Assembly (NCBI RefSeq): GCF_002198735.1
Contig: NZ_MWLO01000091.1
Coordinates: 1-43,176 of the forward strand
Source of the DNA: Ideonella sp. A 288
GTDB lineage: Bacteria > Pseudomonadota > Gammaproteobacteria > Burkholderiales > Burkholderiaceae_C
Length of the DNA: 43,176 nt
Direction of reading: 5' to 3'
This document shows, in pieces, positions 18,213 to 26,374 of this stretch (its first letter is position 1; the number at the start of each line of letters is the position of its first letter). The position numbers and the translations under genes were made by a program. The notes beneath the pieces are model-generated. The model did no database searches. It saw nothing but the letters and a program-made list of their open reading frames with translations, and was not told the origin of the DNA.

Positions 18213-19094
18213 ATGCTGAATTACCGCCATCTGCACTACTTCTGGGTCGTCACCAAGGAAGGCGGCTTCGCCCGTGCCGCCGAACGGCTGGACATGGCGG
18301 TGCAGACCATCAGCGCGCAGGTGCGCGAGCTGGAGAAGGCGCTGGGCCACCAGCTCCTCAAGCCCTCGGGCCGTGGCGTGGCCCTCACCGAGGCCGGCCA
18401 TGCCGCCTTCGCGCGCGCCGAGGAGATCTTTCAGCTGGGCCAGGGCATCCCTGACGAGGTGCGCGAAGCGGCCAGCGGCAAGGTGGCCCGCCTGGCAGTC
18501 GGGTTTTCCGATGGCATCTCCAAGCTCGCCGCCCATGCGTTGCTGGAGCCCGTGTTGGGCACCCCCAACCTTCGGCTGGTCTGCCACGAAGGAGAGTTCG
18601 AGCAGCTGCTCAGCGAGCTGGCGCTGCATCACCTGGACCTGGTGCTGGCCGGTCAGGCCGCACCGCGCAACCCGAACCTGCGCCTCACCAGCGAGCGCCT
18701 CGTCGAGTCACCGGTCGAGTGGTATGGCCCGGCCCGGCTGGTCGGCAAGACCGAGCGCGACCGCTTCCCGCAAAGCCTGAACGACCTGCCGGTGCTGCTG
18801 CCCACGGGGCATTCCGCGCTGCGACCGACGCTGGACCACTGGTTCGAGACTCAAGGCCTGCGGCCCCGCATCGTCGGCGAGTTCGAGGACAGTGCGCTTC
18901 TGGCGGTGTTTGCGGCTCGCGGGCTTGGCGTGTTCCCGGTCAGCCGGCTCGGAGCAGACGACGTCGGCCTGATGCGCGGCCTTCGGCTGTTGGGCAGCAG
19001 CGATGGCGTGAAGGAAGAGATCCACGCCATCCGGTCGAGGCGCGGCCAGCACCACCCGCTGGTGACGCAGGTGGTGGCTGCGGCACGGCCTTGA
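18213..19094 (+). CDS. nhaR: LysR-family regulator, NhaR type
   Basis: A 293-residue LTTR. The N-terminus LNYRHLHYFWVVTKEGGFARAAE resembles E. coli NhaR, with the wHTH at about 5-65 and the effector domain at about 90-290. It contains the NhaR-like block ETQGLRPRIVGEFEDSALLAVF. E. coli NhaR activates nhaA in response to Na+, but no antiporter gene lies here, so the target is more likely the divergent membrane-protein genes. CGGAGG at 18203-18207 fixes the start. The spacer upstream has two ATCGA words and a CGGG-TTT-CCCG dyad as possible binding sites. Confidence 0.85.
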   Translation: MLNYRHLHYFWVVTKEGGFARAAERLDMAVQTISAQVRELEKALGHQLLKPSGRGVALTEAGHAAFARAEEIFQLGQGIPDEVREAASGKVARLAVGFSDGISKLAAHALLEPVLGTPNLRLVCHEGEFEQLLSELALHHLDLVLAGQAAPRNPNLRLTSERLVESPVEWYGPARLVGKTERDRFPQSLNDLPVLLPTGHSALRPTLDHWFETQGLRPRIVGEFEDSALLAVFAARGLGVFPVSRLGADDVGLMRGLRLLGSSDGVKEEIHAIRSRRGQHHPLVTQVVAAARP

Positions 19095-19115
19095 AGGCAT
19101 CTCGATCGAATCCGA

Positions 19116-19448
19116 TCAGTGTGCGTGGCGGCGGGCCATCGTCGTGGCGCTCGGCTCCTCGCCACCGGCCAGCTTCCAATGGCGCCGAGCGGTCGCCACC
19201 ACCACGGTTTCGCCGTCGGCCAGGTGGCCATCGGCCCGCGCCGCGGTCAGGGACAGACGCAGCACCTTCCATTGCAGCGCCGGATCGGAGATCCCGGCCG
19301 TCAACGACGCCAGGGCGCTGTCATCGACACTGCCCATGAGCGAACCGGTCTCGTATCCACCCGCCAGGAGCTCTTCGCACAAGGGGTGGACGATGTGCGG
19401 CAAGGGCTGGGTTTCGGACTCATTCGCCTCGGGCGGGATGCCGGCCAT
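19116..19448 (-). CDS. TerB-like (tellurite-resistance domain) protein, probably truncated
   Basis: A 110-residue reading from ATG 19448; a start 15 bp earlier is also open. The C-terminal part, KVLRLSLTAARADGHLADGE followed by TVVVATARRHWKL, has the signature of TerB-type domains, with the conserved acidic ADGxxADGE metal-binding-like block. The usual N-terminal half of the domain (an equivalent LADGxxxxxE block) is missing; instead it opens with a Pro/Glu-rich stretch. It is probably a 5'-truncated or rearranged copy. A frame encoding a basic segment runs just upstream in another phase, so a frameshift is possible. It converges on nhaR. Confidence 0.5.
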   Translation of the reverse strand: MAGIPPEANESETQPLPHIVHPLCEELLAGGYETGSLMGSVDDSALASLTAGISDPALQWKVLRLSLTAARADGHLADGETVVVATARRHWKLAGGEEPSATTMARRHAH

Positions 19449-19737
19449 CCGACCTGCGTGCACGGCGCTCGGCCGGGATCGGGATGGGCACGAGCACCGG
19501 CGCTGGCTGCGGCACCCACTGCCTGAGATCCTCCTTCAGCACGTGCAGGCTCTGCTTGATCCGGGCAATGACGAGGGATGCAAAGCGCAAAGAAGGCTTC
19601 ATGGCGGGTGAGCTCGGAAGTGATGACAGGCTGGAGTATGCACCCGGTCCTGCTTCGGAAGAAGCGACACTTCCGATAATCCAACTCAGGAAAATACGAA
19701 CTTGCCTGAAGATGGCGCGCCCGTTGCAGAACTGCGC

Positions 19738-20535
19738 TCACGTCCGATCCGGCCGGACCTCACTGACCTTGGCGAGCCGGAAAGCGCGGTCGTCGGCCTG
19801 GTAGTCCCACTGCTCGATCCGACAGCATCCCGGCGCCGCATCTGCACCCCAGCGCAAGAGGTTCACCGAGTTGGGCGCGCCATCACGCACTCTGGACGAC
19901 ACGGCCGTGCCCGCCTGCACGACCCACAGCAGGCGCGCCAGGCCGTGCAGCGGCATGACGTAGGGCAGGTGGATGTGACCGCCGATGACGAGGTCGGCGC
20001 CGGCTTCAGCCCAACGCTGCAGAGCGGCCGCATGCCCGCGCAGTCGGTTGGGCTCGTCCTCGGCACGCGTGACAGCCATGGGCTGGTGCACCACGACCAC
20101 CCGCAGTTGCGCAGGGTCGGCCTGCGCCACAAGCCGGGCCACGCGGTCGATCTGCAGTGCGGACACTTCACCATCCTTGTGTCGCCAGGGTCGCGTGGTG
20201 TTGACGCACACCACCAGGAATTCCGCAGAGCGGTGCACCGGCTCGAGATCCATGCCGAACGCGGCGCTGTACCGCCCATACGGCCGGCGCAGGCGCGCCC
20301 ACAGATCGAAGAGCGGGATGTCGTGGTTGCCCGGGACGGCCAGCACCGGCGCCCCCAGACGGTCCACGAACGAGCGTGCCGCGCGGAACTGGGCCGGACG
20401 CGCGCGCTGCGTGATGTCGCCCGACAGCACGACCACGTCAGGACGCTGCTGGTGGGCCAGCGCGCCCAGGGCTTCGACGACCGCGCCCTGCTCGGTGCCG
20501 AAGTGCGTGTCGGAAATCTGCAGCAGGGCGCTCAT
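19738..20535 (-). CDS. Metallophosphoesterase (Icc/CpdA-like)
   Basis: A 265-residue calcineurin-fold phosphoesterase. The five metal-binding blocks are all present: QISDTHFG, VVLSGDIT, VPGNHD, VVHQP and GGHIHLPY. The cAMP phosphodiesterase CpdA/Icc group has this layout, but a lipid or other nucleotide substrate is equally possible next to a lipid kinase. ATG 20535 (MSALLQISDTHFG) is chosen over upstream Met codons as it begins at the first strand. It is 55 bp downstream of the lipid kinase gene on the same strand and likely in its operon. Confidence 0.85.
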   Translation of the reverse strand: MSALLQISDTHFGTEQGAVVEALGALAHQQRPDVVVLSGDITQRARPAQFRAARSFVDRLGAPVLAVPGNHDIPLFDLWARLRRPYGRYSAAFGMDLEPVHRSAEFLVVCVNTTRPWRHKDGEVSALQIDRVARLVAQADPAQLRVVVVHQPMAVTRAEDEPNRLRGHAAALQRWAEAGADLVIGGHIHLPYVMPLHGLARLLWVVQAGTAVSSRVRDGAPNSVNLLRWGADAAPGCCRIEQWDYQADDRAFRLAKVSEVRPDRT

Positions 20536-20590
20536 CAGGCAAGCTCCGCGCTGCGCGCTGCGGTATGGCGCTTGGGGCGGCCCGGCGCGC

Positions 20591-21574
20591 TCATGGCGCT
20601 GCCCCTTCAACGCGGACGGCAGCGTCGCGCTGTGGCTTCAGCAAGTAAAGCGGTTTGGCGAGCACGTGGAAGTCGAGCGGCGCGCGCATCATCGTCACTT
20701 CGCCATCGAAGGCCACCTTCACCCCGCGGCGGCCCAGCGGCAGCGTCGGCCGCACCACCAGGTGCTCGAACTCGAAGCGCTCCACGCCTGCGGCTTCACC
20801 CAGCCTGCCCATGGCGCCATGCAGCATCAGGCCGATCATCGACAGCGTCCCGATAGGGCGCAGCACCAGCGCGGCCATGCTGCCGTCGCCTGGTGTGCCG
20901 GCCAGGGTGTCATCGGGCTCCGCGCCGAACTGCTGTAGTTGCAGGCGGTTGTTGCCCACGAAGAGCGTCAAGGTTTGTATGTCGCGCACCGTGCCACCCA
21001 TCTCGATGTGCAGTCGCAAACGGCGCTGCGCACGCAGCAGGGTTGCACAGGCGGCCACGAACGCCACCCAGCGGCTTCGGCCGAAGCGGGCCTTGTAGGC
21101 TTCCCGGTCTTCCAGCAGGTCGGGATAGAGCCCGAGGCTGGCGTTGACAAGGAACACCCGTTCGTTGACGCCGGCCACTTGGACCGGCGCCGGCGCCCAA
21201 CGCAGCAACTGGCGGACGGCATCGGCCGGGTCTGGGGGGATGCCGTGCGTGCGGGCAAAGTAGTTGAACGTGCCCTGCGGCACCACACCCATGGCGCAGC
21301 CTGCGGCGTGTGCGGCCTGTGCCACGGTGTTGAGCGTACCGTCGCCACCGACGGCGACCACGGCCGTGCGGGTGGCGATCGCCCTTGTCGCAGCCTGGTG
21401 CGACACGCTGGTCAAGTCGGCGGGGCTGCAGAACAGCAAGTCACCTGGTCGCCCACCAGCCCGCAGCGCGGCTTCGATGACTTCGCGCTTCGCCCGCGCG
21501 TCGTTGCTGCCCGCTGCCGCATTGATGACGAACTGCAGCGGTGACCCGAGGTCGACTTCTGGGAGAGCGGCCAT
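20591..21574 (-). CDS. Diacylglycerol/lipid kinase (YegS/BmrU-type)
   Basis: A 327-residue kinase of the DAGK catalytic-domain family. VINAAAGSNDAR at the start and AVGGDGTLNTVAQAA (nucleotide-binding GGDGT) are diagnostic, followed by VVPQGTFNYFARTHGIP and the C-terminal FDGEV. It phosphorylates a lipid or sphingoid substrate at the membrane using ATP. ATG 21574 lies 14 bp after the yqhA stop, so the two are co-transcribed; the metallophosphoesterase follows. Confidence 0.87.
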   Translation of the reverse strand: MAALPEVDLGSPLQFVINAAAGSNDARAKREVIEAALRAGGRPGDLLFCSPADLTSVSHQAATRAIATRTAVVAVGGDGTLNTVAQAAHAAGCAMGVVPQGTFNYFARTHGIPPDPADAVRQLLRWAPAPVQVAGVNERVFLVNASLGLYPDLLEDREAYKARFGRSRWVAFVAACATLLRAQRRLRLHIEMGGTVRDIQTLTLFVGNNRLQLQQFGAEPDDTLAGTPGDGSMAALVLRPIGTLSMIGLMLHGAMGRLGEAAGVERFEFEHLVVRPTLPLGRRGVKVAFDGEVTMMRAPLDFHVLAKPLYLLKPQRDAAVRVEGAAP

Positions 21575-21588
21575 GGCCCGAGGCGCGA

Positions 21589-22107
21589 TCAGGTCTTTTC
21601 CCGCGTCAGACGTTCTGCAAACGAAATGCCGATGGCAGAGAGCACGAAGGTGAAGTGGATGACAGCCACCATCGTCACGATCTGGATGTTCTCCAAGCTC
21701 AGATCGCCGCTCAGGTACGTCTTCAAGGCATGCACGCCTGAGATCGAGATGATGGCGAATGCAAGCTTCAACTTGAGGTTGTAGGTGTTGACGTGGTCCA
21801 GCCAGTCGGGCTTCTTCATGTCCTTTTTGTCGAAGTGCCCCGTGGTCACGAACAGCGACACGCCGGCGAGCGCCACCACCCAGACCAGCTGCGCCACCAT
21901 CGTCATGTCCACCAGCTCGAGCACCTTGATGATCAGGTCGATCTTTGCAAGGTCGCCGAACAGCAAGGTGCTCATCAGCTTGTAGGTCTCCAGCAGGAAC
22001 TTGCCCAGGATGCCGAAGATGATCGCCACCAGACCCACGTAGAAGAACAGCATGGTGAATCTCATGCCGTAGAGCAGCGACCCGACTTTTGAAAGTAGTT
22101 TTTCCAT
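21589..22107 (-). CDS. yqhA: YqhA/UPF0114 family membrane protein
   Basis: A 172-residue inner-membrane protein. It matches the YqhA family over its length: an N-terminal amphipathic start MEKLLSKVGSLLYGMRF, then helices at about 18-38, 66-88, 113-130 and 142-160. The conserved segments are LELVDMTMVAQLV, SISGVHALKTYL and VIHFTFVLSAIGISFAERLT. Biochemical function unknown; members are distantly related to channel-like proteins. It heads the yqhA / lipid kinase / metallophosphoesterase series. Confidence 0.88.
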   Translation of the reverse strand: MEKLLSKVGSLLYGMRFTMLFFYVGLVAIIFGILGKFLLETYKLMSTLLFGDLAKIDLIIKVLELVDMTMVAQLVWVVALAGVSLFVTTGHFDKKDMKKPDWLDHVNTYNLKLKLAFAIISISGVHALKTYLSGDLSLENIQIVTMVAVIHFTFVLSAIGISFAERLTREKT

Positions 22108-22223
22108 GCTTGATTACCGTGAAACAGAGCGGACAGTGACAACGAACAGCGATCCGGCCGCAGCCCCGTGCGCCGCGCGGGCCCGTTCGTCCAGGCGGCT
22201 GAGACAGACCGGGGCGGACGATC

Positions 22224-23312
22224 TCAATCGCGGCGCAGCAGATCACCGAAGACGGTGTGCTCGCCCTCCTTGCGATCGGCGCCAGGCGCGTCGTACAGCA
22301 CGAGCCAGCGCGCCTTGCCGCCCGACAGCGCCGGCGGCAGGTCGCAGATGGCCTCGGCGCGGTTGGTCCCGCGTCCGTGCGGCAGGTGCACCGACTCGGT
22401 CAGCGCCGACTCGAAGCGCACCGGCTCGCGGTTGGTGGCCAGCAGGGGCCGGGCAGCAGGCCACTTGAAGACGCGGATGTCGCCGTTCAGCACCATCGTC
22501 GGGCCGGCCAGGATGTAGAGGTCGTCGCCGGAGAAGTGCAGGTCGCGCACGCCCAGGCCGTCGAGTTGCAGGAAATGCTTGCGGATCAGCGTGCCGTTGT
22601 CGTCCAGGGGCGCCAGGCGCAGTTGGTCACCGCGGGTTTCGACCGCGATCTCGAGCAGCGCCGACCAACCGCGCAGCACCGGGCCGCGCAGGCCGAGCAG
22701 CAGCCGGCGCCCGTCCACGGCCAGGCCTTCGATGTCGAAGCCGTTGTCCTTGCCCGGGATGGCCATGTACGGCCCAAAGTGGGGGTCATCGGCCAGCGCA
22801 CGGGTGAGCAGGTTGGTTTGCGCATCGCCCTTCAGCCGCAGCGCCCGTCGGCCGTCCTGCGCCTGCCGTACCAGGCAGGGCTCGCCCTGGGCGTCGGGCT
22901 CGATGGGCAGGCAGGCCAGCAGACGCCTGTTGCCGTCCAGCGCCACCTTGGCCAGCCGCTTGGCGTTGTCGGCGTGGTCCCGGTCCGGCTTGGCGTTCTT
23001 GCGCTTCAGGCCATGCGAGCCCACCACCCAGAGGAAGCCGTCGGCCACGGCCATGCCTTCCAGGTCGGCCTCTTCCCCGGCTGTGCCGGGCAGGTCCAGC
23101 AGATCGGCGAGCGGGAAGTCGCGCACCTCGCCGAAGCGCAAGGCCTCGCGCCCCACGGGGTCGAGCAGTCGAAGGCGGTCCAGGCCGCAGGCTTCGTCGC
23201 CCGCCACCCAGAGCCAGTTGCCGGTGAAGGCTGCCCCCGACAGATTGGATTGAACCAGGGAGTCAGCAGCGAACTCCAGGCGGACGGCGTTCGCGGTTCG
23301 TGCGTTGGGCAT
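22224..23312 (-). CDS. DUF3616 protein
   Basis: A 362-residue soluble protein of the DUF3616 type, probably a beta-propeller. Recognisable blocks are the internal DLEGMAVADGFLWVVGSHGLKRK and FDIEGLAVDGRRLLLGLRGPVLRG, the two EG-A-V repeats typical of the family. No signal peptide is seen. Function unknown. It lies 116 bp upstream of yqhA on the same strand, and its 5' end is 204 bp from the divergent HPF-like gene, so the two may share a regulated promoter region. Confidence 0.83.
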   Translation of the reverse strand: MPNARTANAVRLEFAADSLVQSNLSGAAFTGNWLWVAGDEACGLDRLRLLDPVGREALRFGEVRDFPLADLLDLPGTAGEEADLEGMAVADGFLWVVGSHGLKRKNAKPDRDHADNAKRLAKVALDGNRRLLACLPIEPDAQGEPCLVRQAQDGRRALRLKGDAQTNLLTRALADDPHFGPYMAIPGKDNGFDIEGLAVDGRRLLLGLRGPVLRGWSALLEIAVETRGDQLRLAPLDDNGTLIRKHFLQLDGLGVRDLHFSGDDLYILAGPTMVLNGDIRVFKWPAARPLLATNREPVRFESALTESVHLPHGRGTNRAEAICDLPPALSGGKARWLVLYDAPGADRKEGEHTVFGDLLRRD

Positions 23313-23516
23313 CGGGTGGTTCTCCAGAGGGTGACGTGCCAGGAAGGCTTGCGCGCTGCAACGCGTGCCGGCCGGAGCCGCCAGACTGCGAATTCTGCGG
23401 CCGAACTCTCATCCCATGCTCAGGTTTATCCGATGTTCGCGTTCTTGAAAGGCTGCTTTTCCAGAACCACCCGGCGCCCCACATTGCATCTGTGCCTCAA
23501 TCGATGGAGATCCGTG

Positions 23517-23858
23517 ATGCAAGTGCTCTTCAAGTCCCGCCATCCGCAAGCCACCGACTTGCGCGACCTGACCGAGCGCCGATTGCGCTTCGTGCTGCGA
23601 CGCCTGGGCTGGCGGGTGCCACGCGCCGAGGTGCAGATGTCGGACGTGAACGGACCGCGCGGCGGCATCGACAAGCGCTGCCAGGTGGAACTCCGGACCG
23701 ATGGCGCCGGGTCGGTGGTCGTCGCCTCCGTGGCCAGCGACTGGCGCACTGCGCTGGACAACGCGTTGGCACGCGCCGCGCGCTTCCTCATGCGCCTGTG
23801 GCGCCGCGGCACTGACTCGCGCCGCATGCGCCAACGCTTCATCAGTCACGAACGCTGA
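23517..23858 (+). CDS. HPF/RaiA-like ribosome-associated protein
   Basis: A 113-residue basic protein with a single S30EA-like domain: VLFKSRHPQATDLRDLTERR followed by an FVLRRL helix, a middle strand, CQVELRTDG, and a final helix DWRTALDNALARAARFLMRL. It resembles the short hibernation factors, with a strongly Arg-rich tail. It would bind the ribosome decoding centre and stabilise ribosomes under stress, but it is diverged from housekeeping HPF and may do a related job. The start at 23517 follows GGAG at 23506-23509. Confidence 0.65.
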   Translation: MQVLFKSRHPQATDLRDLTERRLRFVLRRLGWRVPRAEVQMSDVNGPRGGIDKRCQVELRTDGAGSVVVASVASDWRTALDNALARAARFLMRLWRRGTDSRRMRQRFISHER

Positions 23859-23968
23859 ACTCGAACGACCCCAGGACTCCACACCCTGAACATCAGGACG
23901 TCCATCCCCTCGACCGCTCGCCCGGAAGCCGCGCATTCGGCGCCGATCGCCGCAGGCGGCGCGCGAAC

Positions 23969-23996
23969 AGCCCGCAGCCCGCAGCCCGCAGCCCGC
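23969..23996. repeat. Four tandem copies of AGCCCGC
   Basis: Four exact 7-bp units immediately upstream of the TerB-like remnant. A 7-bp unit would shift the reading frame on copy-number change. Confidence 0.9.
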
Positions 23997-24011
23997 ATCG
24001 TCGCATAGACG

Positions 24012-24170
24012 TTGGTCGCCGATGGCGACATCGGCGACGCTGAGATCAAGTGGCTCGACCGCCTGGTCGTGCATGAGCAGCTGGGGCTGACGCGACATGA
24101 GTTGCACGCACTGCTGGACGCCTTCTGCGAGGACCTGCTGTCGAGCATTGGGGCTTGCACCACGAGATGT
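24012..24170 (+). pseudogene. TerB-like N-terminal remnant
   Basis: Reads VADGDIGDAEIKWLDRLVV, then HEQLGLTRHELHALLDAF, then CEDLLSS. This is the first half of a TerB-type domain, including the ADGDIGDAE metal-site-like block and the HEQLGL segment I recall from Burkholderiales TerB proteins. A TAG stop lies at 24006-24008, two codons before the TTG at 24012, and homology is lost after CEDLLSS, so both ends are broken. Its overlap with the TerB-like reading at 19116-19448 is only the CED/ELL segment, and there the two differ. Confidence 0.55.
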
Positions 24171-24432
24171 TTCGGCCGTCGTCCCGGAACTGACCGGCTC
24201 GCGATGCAGCCGAGATCCCCCTGCGGCGACAGGCCCGACGACGTCGAGCGCACCACACCAGCACCGAACCACCCAAGGTCGGCAATGCCCCTGGCCAGCG
24301 GCGCTGGCGACGTGATGCCAAAGGGCGGACTCGAAGTCCTTCACACGGCTGGCAGCGACAACCGCCAGACGCCGTCCGGTGCGGCTGCACCTGGACACCG
24401 CGGTCGGCCACGTCCTGTCGGGCCCTGCCGGC

Positions 24433-24456
24433 CCGCGCAACCGTCCGCCCACTCGC
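24433..24456. repeat. Right copy of the 24-bp direct repeat
   Basis: CCGCGCAACCGT followed by CCGCCCACTCGC. Identical 19-bp and 16-bp halves occur at 17291-17326. Here the repeat contains the -35 region of the ECF sigma gene promoter. Confidence 0.65.
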
Positions 24457-24464
24457 CGGTATAA
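24437..24464 (+). promoter_or_regulatory. Candidate ECF-type promoter of the sigma gene
   Basis: GCAACC (24437-24442), 15-bp spacer, GGTATAA (24458-24464), giving a start near 24471 and a leader of about 31 nt with AAGGA before the TTG. The AAC-containing -35 and short spacer fit an autoregulated ECF promoter. Confidence 0.5.
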
Positions 24465-24501
24465 GCCTGGGACCCCCCTCCCCGTCGAAGGACGCCCGCG
24501 C

Positions 24502-25092
24502 TTGGACCCCCACGGCACCGCCACCGATCCCCTGGCCCCGCACATCGTGCGGGCCGCCGCCGGCGATCGCGAGGCCTTTGCGGTGCTGGTGCGGCACTTC
24601 CAGCGGCCGATCTTCTCGTTCCTGGGCCGCATGGGGCTGCGCCAGTCCGAGGCCGAAGAGCTGGCGCAGGAGGCCTTCGTGCGCGCCTGGCAGCACCTGG
24701 GCCGCTACCGCTTCGAGCAGGGCGCGTTCTCGACCTGGCTGTACACCATCGTGCGGCGGCTGGCGCTGAACGAGCTCGACCGGGCCGAGCGCCGCTGGCA
24801 GGCCCCGGCGGGCGATCCCGCGCCCGACCCGGCCTGCGACCAGCCCGGGCCCGCGCAGGCCCTGCACCTGCTGCAGCGGCAGGCGGCCCTGCAGGCCGCG
24901 CTGCGGCGCCTGCCTGCCGACGACCGCAGCGTGCTGGCGCTGGCCTATGTGCACGAGCTGAGCCTGGCCGACGTGGCCCGGCTCGAAGGCTGCAGCGAAT
25001 CCGCCGTCAAGGCACGCCTGCACCGGGCCCGGGCGCGCCTGCGCGACGCCCTGTCCGCCACCGACACCCCCGCCACCGGAGCCAGCCGATGA
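24502..25092 (+). CDS. ECF RNA polymerase sigma factor
   Basis: A 196-residue RpoE-like ECF sigma factor. Region 2 runs from about residue 24 (EAFAVLVRHFQRPIFSFLGR) through AEELAQEAFVRAWQHLGRYR to FSTWLYTIVRRLALNELDR. Region 4 is ALRRLPADDRSVLALAYVHE followed by LSLADVARLEGCSESAVKAR. The start is TTG at 24502, with AAGGA at 24488-24492; no ATG fits. It overlaps the following small membrane protein by ATGA, the usual arrangement for a sigma/anti-sigma pair. Confidence 0.88.
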   Translation: MDPHGTATDPLAPHIVRAAAGDREAFAVLVRHFQRPIFSFLGRMGLRQSEAEELAQEAFVRAWQHLGRYRFEQGAFSTWLYTIVRRLALNELDRAERRWQAPAGDPAPDPACDQPGPAQALHLLQRQAALQAALRRLPADDRSVLALAYVHELSLADVARLEGCSESAVKARLHRARARLRDALSATDTPATGASR

Positions 25093-25376
25093 CCCCGCAC
25101 CCCACGCCATCCGCCATCGACCTCGACGCCGACATCGACCGCGCGCTCGATGGCCCGCTGCTGCAGGTGCCCGACGACTTCAGCGCCCGCGTGCTCGCCG
25201 CCTTGCCCGCGCGCCCCGTGGGGGCCGAGCCTCCCGGCGCCACGGGCCGCCCGCCCGCCCGGCTCTGGCGCCTGGTGCAGGCGCTGGTGCTGGCCGCCTG
25301 CGGGGCGCTGGGCGCCGTCGAGGTGCTGCTCTTCGTCGGCGGGCTGTGGACGGCCACCGCGGTGGCCGTCGGCTGA
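25089..25376 (+). CDS. Small membrane protein, putative anti-sigma factor
   Basis: A 95-residue protein with an acidic N-terminal segment (about 9-40, LDADIDRALDGPLLQVPDDF) and one long C-terminal membrane span (about 64-92, VQALVLAACGALGAVEVLLF and beyond). Its start overlaps the sigma gene stop (ATGA). Position and topology suggest it holds the sigma factor at the membrane, but no zinc-type anti-sigma motif is seen, so this is inference. Confidence 0.65.
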   Translation: MTPHPTPSAIDLDADIDRALDGPLLQVPDDFSARVLAALPARPVGAEPPGATGRPPARLWRLVQALVLAACGALGAVEVLLFVGGLWTATAVAVG

Positions 25377-25420
25377 CCGCTCGGCCCCTTTTTCATCACA
25401 TCGACGATCGGACCCACGCC

Positions 25421-26374
25421 ATGACCGCCTCGACCACTTTCGCGCTGCCCCCGGGCCTGCCCGCGCAGCCGCTGCTCGCCACGTTGAAATCGCTGGCCCT
25501 GCCCGGCCTGGGCCAGTGGCACAACGGCCAGATCAACAAGGCGGTTTGGTGCTTCCTGGCCTTCGCCTTCGTCAGCGTGCCGGCGGTGGCGCTGGTGGCG
25601 CTGGTGCTGCCGCCGTCGTGGACGGCACCGGCGCTGGCGCTGGGCGTGCTGGCCGCGCTGGCGCTGTGGCTGGGCTCGGCGGTGGACGCCTGGCGCGTGG
25701 CGCGGCGGGTGCAGCGCCGGCAGGGCGATGCGCCGATGGCCGCGCGGCACGTGCCCGATGTGCTGCCGGTGTGGCGCATGGGCGGCGTCACCTTGCTGAT
25801 CCTGGTGCTGGGCGACTTCATCGCGCTGCCGCTGCTGATCGGCGTGGTGCGCGCCCACCAGGTGCAGGCCTTCCGCATCCCGTCGGGCAGCATGGCGCCC
25901 ACGCTGTGGCCTGGCGACTTCGTCTTTGCCGACATGCGCTATGCCTGCATCGGCTGCCGCCAGCCGGTGCGGCGCGGCGACGTGGTGATCTTCGCCTACC
26001 CCAACGACCGCACCACGCTGTACGTCAAGCGGGTGGTGGCCCTGCCCGGCGACCGTGTGCAGGCTGAGGGCGCGGCGCTGCGCGTGAATGGCGCGCCGGT
26101 GCCCCCGGTGGACGGGCCGGCGCCACCGGGCGCCTCCCCCACGGTCGTGCTGCCCGCGACCCTGCCGCCCGCGCCCGAACACGCCGCCGCGCGCGACTTC
26201 GTCGTGCCGCCCGGGCAGGTTTTCGCGCTGAGCGACGAGCGCACGCGCAGCGTCGACTCGCGCCACTTCGGCACCGTGCCGCTGCAGGACGTGGTGGGCC
26301 GCGTGCGGCAGGTGTGGTTCTCGTGGGGCGAGGGCGGCGTGCGCTGGTCGCGGCTGGGCAGGGTGGTGCAGTGA
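25421..26374 (+). CDS. Signal peptidase I with N-terminal membrane extension
   Basis: A 317-residue S26 family peptidase. The catalytic serine is S157 in RIPSGSMAPTLWPGDF, the general-base lysine is K203 in YVKRVVALPGD, and box E is SDERTRSVDSRHFG. Unlike standard LepB, it has a leading domain of about 130 residues containing SLALPGLGQWHNGQINKAVW (as in TM2/PGLGQ-type modules) and at least three membrane spans. It follows the sigma/anti-sigma pair by 44 bp, so export capacity, or one particular cleavage, may be induced with that regulon. Probably a second signal peptidase, not the housekeeping one. Confidence 0.85.
   Translation: MTASTTFALPPGLPAQPLLATLKSLALPGLGQWHNGQINKAVWCFLAFAFVSVPAVALVALVLPPSWTAPALALGVLAALALWLGSAVDAWRVARRVQRRQGDAPMAARHVPDVLPVWRMGGVTLLILVLGDFIALPLLIGVVRAHQVQAFRIPSGSMAPTLWPGDFVFADMRYACIGCRQPVRRGDVVIFAYPNDRTTLYVKRVVALPGDRVQAEGAALRVNGAPVPPVDGPAPPGASPTVVLPATLPPAPEHAAARDFVVPPGQVFALSDERTRSVDSRHFGTVPLQDVVGRVRQVWFSWGEGGVRWSRLGRVVQ

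Larger units (their letters stand above)
23859..24501. other. 643-bp region with remnant, tandem repeat and promoter
   Basis: No intact gene. It contains a 7-bp tandem repeat (23969-23996), a TerB-like N-terminal remnant (24012-24170), the right copy of the 24-bp repeat (24433-24456) and the ECF-type promoter of the next gene. The 260 bp between the remnant and the repeat show nothing I recognise. Confidence 0.6.

Noticed and set aside
19420-19602. A 60-codon minus-strand frame just upstream of the TerB-like gene
   Set aside because: It has a plausible basic, amphipathic start, but no ribosome site and no recognised family, and it overlaps the next gene in another phase. It was noted only as a possible frameshifted 5' part.
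6702-24170. A transmissible heat-resistance locus (hsp20, yfdX, hdeD, clpK type)
   Set aside because: Hsp20 genes and stress genes are present, but none of the ClpK, FtsH, YfdX, HdeD, KefB or PsiE genes of that locus are.
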